From JBMZCV01 sp049613665 (GTDB lineage: Bacteria; Bacteroidota; Bacteroidia; Chitinophagales; UBA2359): 30,084 bases of DNA. The stretch is taken from positions 1 through 30,084 of the forward strand of contig JBMZCV010000050.1 of NCBI GenBank assembly GCA_049613665.1, given 5' to 3'. Under the pieces are notes generated by a model. That model saw only the letters and a list, made by a program, of their open reading frames with translations. It did not search any database and had not been told where the DNA came from. Below, piece after piece: positions 15,601-23,089 of the stretch. Both the position numbers and the translations under genes were made by a program. Every line of letters starts with the position of its first letter. Position 1 is the first letter of the stretch.

Positions 15601-18538
15601 CCATTACCATAATAGGAGAAGAATCGCCACTCGCCCAAACTGTTCCATTCTCATCTACTACATTATACATACCACTTGCATCTGTTGCCGTGAAACTAAC
15701 TTCAAAAGAAGCATTTGTATCATCAACACACATTGCCATAGTTGCAGCTACATTGCTTATAGCACATACAGGAGTTACAACGCTACAATCTGGCAAAGTA
15801 ACCATTACTGCCATACCCATACAAATTGCATCAGCCGCATCTACTACATTTATTGAAACATCGCCACCTGTTGCATCAGCAATTGTTACCATAATAGGAG
15901 AAGAATCACCACTTGCCCAAACTGTCCCATTTTCATCTACTACATTATACATGCCACTACCATTAGTTGCTGTAAAGCTAACTTCGAAAGTTGCAGCAGT
16001 ACCTGCACACATTGCCATAGTTGCAGCAACATCTACGATAGCACAAACAGGAGCAGGCTCACACATAGGCAATACAACATCTACTGCCATACCCATACAA
16101 GTAGCATCCGCCGCATCAACTACATTTGCTGCAATCGTTGAGCCATCGCCAGCTACTGTTACCATGATTGGAGACATTGCACCATTTGCTAAAACATTGC
16201 CGTTTGCATCTACAACATTATACATGCCGCTTGCATCGGTTGCCGTGAAGCTAACTTCAAAAGAAGCATTTGTATCATCAACACACATTGCCATAGTTGC
16301 AGCTACATTGCTTATAGCACATACAGGAGTTACAACGCTACAATCTGGCAAAGTAACCATTACTGCCATACCCATACAAATTGCATCAGCCGCATCTACT
16401 ACATTTATTGAAACATCGCCACCTGTTGCATCAGCAATTGTTACCATAATAGGAGAAGAATCACCACTTGCCCAAACTGTCCCATTTTCATCTACTACAT
16501 TATACATGCCACTACCATTAGTTGCTGTAAAGCTAACTTCGAAAGTTGCAGCAGTACCTGCACACATTGCCATAGTTGCAGCAACATCTACGATAGCACA
16601 AACAGGAGCAGGCTCACACATAGGCAATACAACATCTACTGCCATACCCATACAAGTAGCATCCGCCGCATCAACTACATTTGCTGCAATCGTTGAGCCA
16701 TCGCCAGCTACTGTTACCATGATTGGAGACATTGCACCATTTGCTAAAACATTGCCGTTTGCATCTACAACATTATACATGCCGCTTGCATCGGTTGCCG
16801 TGAAGCTAACTTCAAAAGAAGCATTTGTATCATCAACACACATTGCCATAGTTGCAGCTACATTACTTATAGTGCATACAGGAGTTACATTACAAGTAGG
16901 TTCATCATAAGTTACTGCTGTCGAAGAGCAAGTTGCATCTGAAACAAATGTTACAACTACATCTACGCCTGTTTCGCCATCAGCTACTAAGTTTGAAACC
17001 ATACCACTTGTTTGACCTGCTGTAATTGTGCCAAGAGAGTTTCCGCCAACTTCAATTTCCATCAAACCAGTAGGTTCATTGCTATAAGATACATTTACTG
17101 TTAAATTATATGTTCCATCAGTATTACATTCAGGTGTTACACTATCAATGCTAATAGTACAAGGTGCTGGCTGACAATCAGGTAAAGCAACATTTACTGT
17201 TGTACCCATACAAGTAGCATCGGCAACATCAACAACATTTACATCAACAGACCCACCTGCTGCGTTAGGCACGCTTACAGAAAGGGGAGAAGTAGCACCA
17301 GTTGCCCAAACAGTACCATTTGCATCAACAACATTGTAGCTACCACTACCATTTGCAGCAGTAAAGCTAACATCAAAAGTTGCAGCAGTACCATTACAAG
17401 TTGCTGTTGTAGCACTTACGCCTGTGATAGCACAAGGAGTAGGTTGGCAATCAGGTAAAGCGACATTTACTGTTGTACTCATACAAGTAGCATCGGCAGC
17501 ATCAACAACATTTACATCAACAGACCCACCTGCTGCGTTAGGCACGCTTACAGAAAGGGGAGAAGTAGCACCAGTTGCCCAAACAGTACCATTTGCATCA
17601 ACAACATTGTAGCTACCACTACCATTTGCAGCAGTAAAGCTAACATCAAAAGTTGCAGCAGTACCATTACAAGTTGCTGTTGTAGCACTTACGCCTGTGA
17701 TAGCACAAGGAGTAGGTTGGCAATCAGGTAAAGCGACATTTACTGTTGTACTCATACAAGTAGCATCGGCAGCATCAACAACATTTACATCAACAGACCC
17801 ACCTGCTGCGTTAGGCACGCTTACAGAAAGGGGAGAAGTAGCACCAGTTGCCCAAACAGTACCATTTGCATCAACAACATTGTAGCTACCACTACCATTT
17901 GCAGCAGTAAAGCTAACATCAAAAGTTGCAGCAGTACCATTACAAGTTGCTGTTGTAGCACTTACGCCCGTAATAGCACAAGAAGCCGTAGGGCAATCTA
18001 ACGAGGGGGAAAAGTTCGCTCCATCAGGATAATTGTTGGTGTAAGTTACTGTATTTCCTCCATTTCTAACACTTAAATTTAAAAATGGGTCTAAAACTAA
18101 GGCAGCATCAACCGTTGCATCAACTACATCAAAACAAAGTTGTCCAACAGGACTCCAAGTATTTTCATCAATTGAAATGGCATTAGCTTCACCATTATCA
18201 TAAATCCATGCAATGCTAATAAATCCAAAACCAGTAAAATCATTGTGGTCAGTTGGATACAAGCCTGTATTGAAGCCCAATTCAGTATAATTTCCGCTAT
18301 AACCTAAGGCAAGTTCACTATATTGTCCATAGAAATTACAGTTACCGACAGTTAAAGGGCCTGCTCCTGCACCAGATTTAATTTCAATATTCAAACAGAA
18401 TTGTGGAACTACTCCCGAACAATCTACTGTATTGTTACCAAAGCGTACATCTACTGTTTGAGCATTTGCAGTCAAATAGCCTACAAACAATAAAGACGCT
18501 ATGAACAGATTAACAAATGTAATCTTTAAATTATTCAT
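12686..18538 (-). CDS. Giant T9SS-secreted repeat protein, probable adhesin
   Basis: A 1950-aa surface or secreted protein. A signal peptide covers about residues 1-27 (ends TANAQ). Residues 28-183 form a beta-rich module also found in the 428-aa protein at 19463-20749 (shared GFGF and CFDVVD). Then follow three 91-aa repeats (about 186-459, each CAITGVSATTATCNG...), one divergent unit, and five 92-93-aa units of a methionine-rich version (about 553-1015), most with four cysteines. Ig/cadherin-like segments follow (for example LTYTVTDGMEASTGTIEIL). The C-terminus has a fibronectin-like module (LLKWITATEINNNYFTMYRS) and a type A T9SS sorting domain ending VNVKFIKD. Several repeats are near-identical in DNA, a sign of recent expansion. 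The layout recalls SprB-type gliding adhesins, but the repeats are not clearly SprB repeats. Confidence 0.9.
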   Translation of the reverse strand: MNNLKITFVNLFIASLLFVGYLTANAQTVDVRFGNNTVDCSGVVPQFCLNIEIKSGAGAGPLTVGNCNFYGQYSELALGYSGNYTELGFNTGLYPTDHNDFTGFGFISIAWIYDNGEANAISIDENTWSPVGQLCFDVVDATVDAALVLDPFLNLSVRNGGNTVTYTNNYPDGANFSPSLDCPTASCAITGVSATTATCNGTAATFDVSFTAANGSGSYNVVDANGTVWATGATSPLSVSVPNAAGGSVDVNVVDAADATCMSTTVNVALPDCQPTPCAITGVSATTATCNGTAATFDVSFTAANGSGSYNVVDANGTVWATGATSPLSVSVPNAAGGSVDVNVVDAADATCMSTTVNVALPDCQPTPCAITGVSATTATCNGTAATFDVSFTAANGSGSYNVVDANGTVWATGATSPLSVSVPNAAGGSVDVNVVDVADATCMGTTVNVALPDCQPAPCTISIDSVTPECNTDGTYNLTVNVSYSNEPTGLMEIEVGGNSLGTITAGQTSGMVSNLVADGETGVDVVVTFVSDATCSSTAVTYDEPTCNVTPVCTISNVAATMAMCVDDTNASFEVSFTATDASGMYNVVDANGNVLANGAMSPIMVTVAGDGSTIAANVVDAADATCMGMAVDVVLPMCEPAPVCAIVDVAATMAMCAGTAATFEVSFTATNGSGMYNVVDENGTVWASGDSSPIMVTIADATGGDVSINVVDAADAICMGMAVMVTLPDCSVVTPVCAISNVAATMAMCVDDTNASFEVSFTATDASGMYNVVDANGNVLANGAMSPIMVTVAGDGSTIAANVVDAADATCMGMAVDVVLPMCEPAPVCAIVDVAATMAMCAGTAATFEVSFTATNGSGMYNVVDENGTVWASGDSSPIMVTIADATGGDVSINVVDAADAICMGMAVMVTLPDCSVVTPVCAISNVAATMAMCVDDTNASFEVSFTATDASGMYNVVDENGTVWASGDSSPIMVMAAGNGSTISVNVVDATDATCMGMAVMVTLPVCEPNPACASFALSTGVSGSVCTGEMLMASIVATGGNLPYTVQWQANGNNLSGENDDAVMITTTTVDNCLAEGLVLSAIVMCDGNVTTIDAGNVQIFPEPQTPTTSYDVATCTTTISDACSGNTIETYTATAGDAATTISVSVNGTSCGNSSFDIAIPACEDDVVECTDPADASVMTPASAFCEEDAGTMYDLMQLVTGDMNGAWSSTDPDDVMNNMFIVPSNQGNAILTYTVMGVPPCADASTTITVMIDDCNAPPVLTPILLNVSIGAGSVSFNALEGASDPNNDAFSLADVQSTNGDILISFAPDGTVTIDNIPANFTGAINLTYTVTDGMEASTGTIEILVSDCLAQAGIIGDPNSDKPDAFSCSEDNNVSFAATNFNSDFTQAYVLTLNGIILQVSVNGVFENPEPGEYQVYAINYDPALPTPFDLNGAIEPLINGSVDGCYDVAGPALLVSLTPVVVEWEAYCPEDPTVDGYGVYLVDVCVSGGFPSYSGFGAYAINFPPYNLVFNSDNGNCAFATLQTTQGDLLGVPNGACFLIDIESDGLLCSVGSIQVCGPICPEEPDCDPIPGTINDAFVCAGNDVTMVAVSAEIKDDEVGTYILHDGDINNMLAVSSTGTFNAEAIGLACGTTPYYVSFVVGQADEAVDGMPNLDDAECTAISDAAAVYFLCELEVTYNIVENDSEENFSIIIQGVTGGYTTDGMYDVDSNVSFVGEVAGNTSTIIGPLACGVEIELTFSDDIGCSTTIFENVDCKPTPIELIHFSGEVQEEGNLLKWITATEINNNYFTMYRSADGTTFEAIGTKEGAGNSTTAIAYELMDKTAPSGLSYYRLDQTDFDGTTTSSNIISLVRGEQSFGLIELLPVPAIDFVTVRFTSATKADVNLAVYNVAGALVGTQVVEAQNGINALQLDVANYPNGVYFLSLNNGEEVVNVKFIKD
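15701..16890 (-). repeat. 555-bp tandem duplication in the repeat protein gene
   Basis: The segment 15701-16255 is repeated at 16256-16810, and a partial third copy runs to about 16890. The offset is exactly 555 bp (185 codons, two protein repeats), and I saw no difference between the first two copies over the parts compared. The reading frame is kept. Confidence 0.88.
17160..17978 (-). repeat. Three 273-bp tandem repeats in the repeat protein gene
   Basis: Copies begin at 17160, 17433 and 17706, an exact 273-bp (91-codon) period. The second and third copies appear identical; the first has a handful of substitutions (for example GTACCCAT for GTACTCAT). Confidence 0.9.
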
Positions 18539-18633
18539 AATCTAATATTTAGTATTTAATTTAATTATATTTTTTTAGTTTAAATAAAAGAAGTCAAAAG
18601 AATTACACTTCTAAGTCTTGTTTTGAATGAAGA

Positions 18634-18673
18634 AGTATTTAGAAAAGTAAAATATTTTACTTTTCTAAATACT
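18634..18673. promoter_or_regulatory. Perfect 40-bp palindrome upstream of the giant gene
   Basis: Twenty-base arms with no spacer (AGTATTTAGAAAAGTAAAAT and its exact complement), 96-135 bp upstream of the 1950-aa gene start. It could be a regulator binding site, a leader hairpin or a cruciform-forming site. It has no terminator-like T-run beyond the stem. Confidence 0.75.
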
Positions 18674-18714
18674 AGAAATGGTGATAGTAAATAAATTTAA
18701 CTACTACACTCTAA

Positions 18715-18730
18715 TAAGTGCCAAGCACTA
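18715..18730 (-). repeat. Dispersed repeat core copy
   Basis: TAAGTGCCAAGCACTA, the reverse complement of the family core TAGTGCTTGGCACTTA. Confidence 0.7.
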
Positions 18731-18795
18731 TAATTATTTTTGGCTAGGTACTTACATTTACTAAATAGGGTGTAACTACTACCTAATTTTATTTT

Positions 18796-18855
18796 GTAAG
18801 TACCAAGTACTATTTAATAAAGCATTCGTTTAGTTGCTAACGCATTGACATTGAA
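18796..18855 (-). repeat. Dispersed repeat, full-length copy (variant core)
   Basis: Reverse complement of the roughly 60-bp form at 25064-25126: it contains CAATGCGTTAGCAAC, then TTTATTAAATAGTACTTGG with TACTTAC. The core palindrome here is AGTAC-TTG-GTACT, so both arms changed together, which suggests that the pairing is maintained. Confidence 0.7.
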
Positions 18856-18911
18856 GGTATTATCTTGTACTGAAATGCCCAAAAACTCCTGAACGACTAC
18901 TTAATACACAA

Positions 18912-19185
18912 TACACTGTAATATAAGTTTTTAAGGTTTGTTTCATAGAAATGTTATGGTAATCGAGGTGGAAGGCACTTTAAAAGTGCCTTCCACCTAA
19001 ATACTAAAAAAAGAACGACATGCCCTTGTTGGTGTTATCACCAACAAGTTGTTACGAAAAAATACGCTATTTATCCTTTTAGTTGCTGGTGATAACACAC
19101 AGCAACGGCGAGAGTTGTCGTTTTTTTAGAATAAAATAACATGCAATAAAAAGGCTAAAATGCCAATTACTTAAATTACAGTGTA
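18912..19185. repeat. 274-bp MITE-like element with structured interior
   Basis: Terminal inverted repeats TACACTGTAATATAAG (18912-18927) and its complement at 19170-19185 match at 15 of 16 positions. If the outermost TA is the duplicated target, the ends are CACTGTAA, as in TA-inserting elements of the Tc1/mariner-IS630 type (inference). The interior holds a perfect 15-bp hairpin (18966-18998), a 10-bp hairpin (19025-19048) and a 7-bp hairpin (19082-19106). The last two have complementary loop regions, enclosed by a 7-bp stem (19014-19020 with 19116-19122) and followed by T7. No protein is encoded. Confidence 0.7.
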
Positions 19186-19228
19186 CTTAATAATGCTAAT
19201 ATTAGTAAGCTATTTAATAATTTCTTTT

Positions 19229-19462
19229 TTAGTGTGTAACTATCATTTTTTCAATTGATTTTTCTAAACCATTATTTATCGCAATAAAATAATATCCGTT
19301 AGTATATTGGCTAACATCTAATATTAAACGAGTATTAAAAGTTTTGAATGTATCAACAACCTTACCTGTTACATCAGTAATTGTAATTGTTGAAACTTTA
19401 GTTTGAAAAGGTTATTGTTTAAAGTATTTTCTATGTGTAATGTATGTAAAATAAGATGTTTT
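19229..19462 (-). pseudogene. Frameshifted T9SS sorting-domain remnant
   Basis: Directly after the stop of the 428-aa gene, the minus strand encodes the back part of a type A T9SS sorting domain: LHIENTLNNNLF in one frame, then QTKVSTITITDVTGKVV and, further on, LDVSQYTNGYYFIAINNG and KMIVTH before a stop. The two pieces join if one base is added to a T-run near 19410. The YPNP start of a normal domain is missing. It is either the tail of a deleted secreted-protein gene or the lost tail of the 428-aa protein. Confidence 0.72.
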
Positions 19463-20749
19463 TTATGGCCAAATAGCTGGTGTAACTAAACGTCCATTAT
19501 TAGACTTTAAAATATCAAAATCATCAACTCCATCAACAAATTTATCCATGTTGATATCTGCACTAAAATAATTGAGAAAGCCCCCTGTTTGTTGAAATAA
19601 AATATCAAAATCATTATCGCCATCAACAAAGCCATCACCATTAACATTTCCTGCAATCATTCCAAAAGAGCCATCACCTAAGCTTAACATTTGCGGAGGG
19701 CCACCTGCCGAAACATCATTTCCAAGAGTCAAATCATAAGTTGAATTACTAGGCACGATAGCATTAGCCGTGCGAATAGGTAAGTGATTTCTATGGCGAA
19801 CTATAAAGTAATAAGCTGTACCAGCCGTAATACTTGAAAAAGTAACAGCACTTACGCCATCAGTATCTACAATATCTCCATTGCTCAACAATACTGCTGC
19901 ACGTCTTTCTACAACTGTTGCTGTCGAACCACCAGTGCTTGCTTCTACCAATACCCAGTCAGTCATTGTTGGCGGAATAGCACTCAATGTTTCATCACCT
20001 TCATTGGCATTTGCACCATAGTTCCATGGCGATACATTATAAGGTTGGGCTAAAGGCATGATAGGTTGATTGCCTAAAAATGGGCTAGGGTCTTGCAATG
20101 AAGTTGTCATACTACCACCGCTATAAGGCCCTTGCAAAAATACTTTTAAGCTAACAGGTACGCCTACTGCTGCCGAACAGTCTATTACGCCATTGAAAGG
20201 CGATAATGTTCCTGTTGTATGTGTTGTGCTACTATTTTGTTCATCATTGAAGCCAAGATAAGTAGCATCGAAACCTAAGTTTGGCCCTTGCCCTGTATCT
20301 ACTACATCGAAACAAAATTCGGCTACATCACTCCATACAGCACTACCAATCGCTACGTTTGGCGTTGGCAGACCAGAACCTGTACCATTTGACCACAAAA
20401 GATTGTAATTGATTTCTCCATCACCACCAGATTGCTCTAAAAAACCAAAACCAGGGTCATAGGCATAGCTATTAGGATTGCCTGCCGTGTTTGTAAAGTT
20501 GAGTGCTGTATGAGTTGGGTTAGAAATTGCATTAGCATTATAATCTACATAAATCGTAGAGTTGCCAAGATATGCAATACTTGTGCTAGTTGTTTTTACT
20601 TGAAGTGTCACACAATATGTGTTTCCTGTGCAGCTTGCGTTAGCAAATTGTAAGTTAATTTCTGCCGCCTGTGTATTTGCATTAGCAAACAAAAATAACA
20701 TGAAAAAGCCTAAAGCCTTAGATAAAAAAGTACGAGTTTTAGTTTTCAT
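19463..20749 (-). CDS. Secreted protein with cohesin-like and dockerin-like ends
   Basis: A 428-aa secreted protein of unknown function. I chose the Met at 20749 because it gives a clean signal peptide (MKTKTRTFLSKALGFFMLFL...TQAA); the upstream Met at 20800 would add 17 poorly matching residues. Residues about 30-190 form a beta-rich module related to the N-terminus of the 1950-aa protein, with EFCFDVVD as landmark and a cohesin-like pattern. Residues about 193-365 are a second module shared with the 567-aa nuclease-family protein (DWVLVE, YYFIVRHRNHL). Residues 368-428 hold two calcium-loop-like repeats, NVNGDGFVDGDNDFD and INMDKFVDGVDDFD, dockerin-like in spacing. No sorting domain remains in frame, but a broken one lies just downstream. 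CAAAATTA at 20828-20835 could be the -7 box. Confidence 0.8.
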   Translation of the reverse strand: MKTKTRTFLSKALGFFMLFLFANANTQAAEINLQFANASCTGNTYCVTLQVKTTSTSIAYLGNSTIYVDYNANAISNPTHTALNFTNTAGNPNSYAYDPGFGFLEQSGGDGEINYNLLWSNGTGSGLPTPNVAIGSAVWSDVAEFCFDVVDTGQGPNLGFDATYLGFNDEQNSSTTHTTGTLSPFNGVIDCSAAVGVPVSLKVFLQGPYSGGSMTTSLQDPSPFLGNQPIMPLAQPYNVSPWNYGANANEGDETLSAIPPTMTDWVLVEASTGGSTATVVERRAAVLLSNGDIVDTDGVSAVTFSSITAGTAYYFIVRHRNHLPIRTANAIVPSNSTYDLTLGNDVSAGGPPQMLSLGDGSFGMIAGNVNGDGFVDGDNDFDILFQQTGGFLNYFSADINMDKFVDGVDDFDILKSNNGRLVTPAIWP

Positions 20750-20835
20750 AGTTGAACGTTTATTAAAAATAACAATATGGTGTGTAAGAAATTTATTCAT
20801 TTACATATGCTTTTTAAATGTAAAAAACAAAATTA

Positions 20836-21590
20836 TGCCCTAAAATAGCTACTTTGTTCTTAAAATTGATATTTTTAAAGCTAAAATTTTCTAAAAAAAT
20901 AGAAAAAGATAGATTTCTGTCTTTAACATGCTTTTTTATTCATTTTTTTACGTTCAAATGATATTCAGCACCAAAATATTTTTGCTTCTGAGATTAATAA
21001 AAAAATCTAATCGCAAGTATTATTTATATAAGACTAATATTTGATGACTAATGTATCGAAAATTTAAAATATTAGCATTTAACATTTTACTAGATGTTCA
21101 AAATTCTCTTTTATTAGCACTTTGTAACTAATTTAGATAGCAATAATCTTAATTAAAAAAATGAGCTTTTATTTATCTTTCTACTTTTTTGCTCAAAATA
21201 GTGTTAACTCCAAGCAAAAAAACTCATGTCAAACAATGAAATTGAAAATAAATATCATTTGTTTGCAACATGTTGTTAGGTAAAAAAATGAATGATTTAT
21301 AAAAGTTAACAAACTTGACACAGATATGTTAGCACAAATTACTCTTATAATAAAGAGGGTTTGACATTTAGAAAGCTGTTTTGTCTTTTATATAGTACAC
21401 TTTTTTATTGAAAAATAAAAGTTTTTTTTATGTAAAATACAAAAAAAACGTATTGATAATCTTATTGTTATAATTGCAAATTAATATGGTTTGCAATATA
21501 CAAACTATGTGTCAAATTAGCAAAAACAAACCTATTACTTTTGCATAAAATAGGCAAGTATTTTTTGGAACATATATTCAATATTTTTTC
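20836..21590. other. AT-rich intergenic region without recognised genes
   Basis: Very AT-rich DNA between the 428-aa gene and phhA. I see no credible gene, RNA gene or long repeat in it. A TACTTTTG box at 21536-21543 points rightwards but has no gene behind it. Confidence 0.6.
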
Positions 21591-21608
21591 AATAAGGCTT
21601 GGCACTTA
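21591..21608 (+). repeat. Dispersed repeat, degenerate copy
   Basis: AATAAGGCTTGGCACTTA, matching the family except for loss of the first arm (AAGGC for AGTGC), so the palindrome is broken. Confidence 0.6.
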
Positions 21609-21719
21609 ACGATTTAGGCAGTAGCAATTTTGGCCAGAAAATGTCTTTTAGGGTTTGCATTTCAGTTTTTTCGCTCAAAAGTAGCACTATTTGGCTCAAA
21701 AGAACCTGACTAAATACAA

Positions 21720-21764
21720 AAAAGGTGACTTCTCTGACAAAATGTCTAAAGATAGTCACCTTTT
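21720..21764 (-). terminator. Hairpin terminator downstream of phhA
   Basis: AAAAGGTGAC (21720-21729) pairs with GTCACCTTTT (21755-21764), and TCT/AGA and ACA/TGT pairs extend it inwards. On the minus strand the stem is followed by a T-rich tract. Confidence 0.7.
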
Positions 21765-21771
21765 CCTAGAA

Positions 21772-21860
21772 CTTGTTTAGATTTTATTTTCAATGCCAAA
21801 AAAGTTGGATTTTACTCCAAACAGATGTTTTTTTGTGCTAGAAAATAAAGTTTAAACAAG
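21772..21860. repeat. 20-bp inverted repeat 3' of phhA
   Basis: CTTGTTTAGATTTTATTTTC (21772-21791) and 21841-21860 are inverted repeats matching at 18 of 20 positions, with an inner small hairpin (TTGGA ... TCCAA). Together they form a long stem-loop in the phhA 3' region. Confidence 0.7.
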
Positions 21861-21911
21861 CTTTAAATCTAAATGAGTAGCTAATAAATTAAAATGAAAC
21901 TTAATGTTTGT

Positions 21912-22697
21912 TTAAGCACTATAAGAATCTGCATAAGACAATGTTACTTGAATGTCTTTCTGTATATAAAAATCAATAATTTCTTTTATTTTCGGCAGAC
22001 TATCGGTTAGCTGCTCGAAAGAATCAATAACGAAATAAGTCTCTTGAAAGCGGTCTCTGATATAAGGCGTATTAAAAATGGTTTCTACATCATAAGGCAC
22101 ATGTTTTGGCACATTGCCTGTGCAGTAGCGAGATTCGCCCGCCGAAGACATAATGCCTGCACCATAAATTTTTAGAGCATTTTTTTCATACATCATACCA
22201 AATTCTATGGTGTACCAATATAGCCGAGCCATGATTTCAACGATATTCTTGTTGTTCAAGTATTGCAAGGTTATCGCACTAATTTCTTTGAGATAATTGC
22301 AGAAAAATGGCTCTGTTAGCATAGGTAGATGCCCAAAAACATCATGAAACATGTCAGGTTCTTCGATATATTTTAACTGTTCCATGCTTCGCAACCAAGT
22401 AGAGCAAGGAAAAAAACGATTGGCCATCAAACCAAAAAACTCATTATTAGGAACTAAGCCAGGTACTACAAAAATATTCCAACCTGTAAGCTTGCTCATT
22501 TCACGATTTACAACATCAAATCTCGGAATTTCATTTGCCTTAAAATGAATATGATTCATGCCATCTAAATAGGCTTGATTGGCCACACTCGGCAAGTGTT
22601 TCATTTGTTGGTGGTAAAGAATAGACCAAACTTTATGGTCTTCTGCTGTGTATTTTTCGTATTCTTGTTTTAGCTTATACTTTTCAAAAATGCTCAT
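21912..22697 (-). CDS. phhA: Phenylalanine 4-monooxygenase
   Basis: Iron- and pterin-dependent aromatic amino acid hydroxylase that converts phenylalanine to tyrosine in the cytosol. The 261-aa length fits the single-domain bacterial form without a regulatory domain. The iron ligands are visible: His118 and His123 in PDMFHDVFGHLP, and Glu165 in YWYTIEFGM. LTGWNIFVVPGLVP at 70-83 and the RFFPCSTWLRS segment are also family-typical, and GAGIMSSAGE marks the later active-site region. No pterin recycling (phhB) or tyrosine breakdown gene is adjacent, so it is a single-gene unit, ended by the hairpin downstream. Confidence 0.95.
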   Translation of the reverse strand: MSIFEKYKLKQEYEKYTAEDHKVWSILYHQQMKHLPSVANQAYLDGMNHIHFKANEIPRFDVVNREMSKLTGWNIFVVPGLVPNNEFFGLMANRFFPCSTWLRSMEQLKYIEEPDMFHDVFGHLPMLTEPFFCNYLKEISAITLQYLNNKNIVEIMARLYWYTIEFGMMYEKNALKIYGAGIMSSAGESRYCTGNVPKHVPYDVETIFNTPYIRDRFQETYFVIDSFEQLTDSLPKIKEIIDFYIQKDIQVTLSYADSYSA

Positions 22698-23089
22698 TAT
22701 GTTTGTCTCTTAATTTTGTGAATAAATGATGAGTTTTGGCAAAATAAGAACAAAAATTACATTTTAATGACCAAATGTTCTTTTTTTTTTCAAAAAAATT
22801 AACTCTTTCAACCTAAATATGATAACGAACATTTGTTAGTTAAAGTTGTCAAAGAAATGAAATATTTATTTAAAGCTTGCCTAGTTATTAAATAAATTAC
22901 ATTTTAATCTAAATATGAAATCAAGATTTTTTTGACTAAAATGGTATGAAAATAGTGTTTTATACTTTTGTTTTTATCTTTTATCTATTTTTTTATATAA
23001 AAAAAAATAAGAGTATTTTGTGAAAAGCTTGTACTATAAAACTAATATTTTTATCATAACATTTAATGTTTTTCTTTGCAAGATAAACA
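22698..23089. other. AT-rich intergenic region upstream of phhA
   Basis: 392 bp with long A and T runs that separate phhA from the stop of the nuclease-family gene. It should hold the phhA promoter, but I cannot point to a convincing one. The phrase TACATTTTAAT occurs twice (near 22758 and 22897); otherwise I see nothing. Confidence 0.5.

Noticed and set aside
15402..16910. A 502-codon open frame on the plus strand opposite the giant repeat protein
   Set aside because: It mirrors the repeats of the minus-strand gene, is low-complexity (Thr, Ala, Ile, Ser), and stays open only because the repeat units lack stops in that frame. The minus strand has a signal peptide, domains and a sorting tail.
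18966..18998. Perfect 15-bp hairpin as a terminator
   Set aside because: No T-run follows on either strand. It fits better as internal structure of the 274-bp element.
21640..21715. CTCAAAAG phrases with a 21-base spacing resembling the array at 1-189
   Set aside because: Only two units with weak similarity; chance is likely in this base composition.
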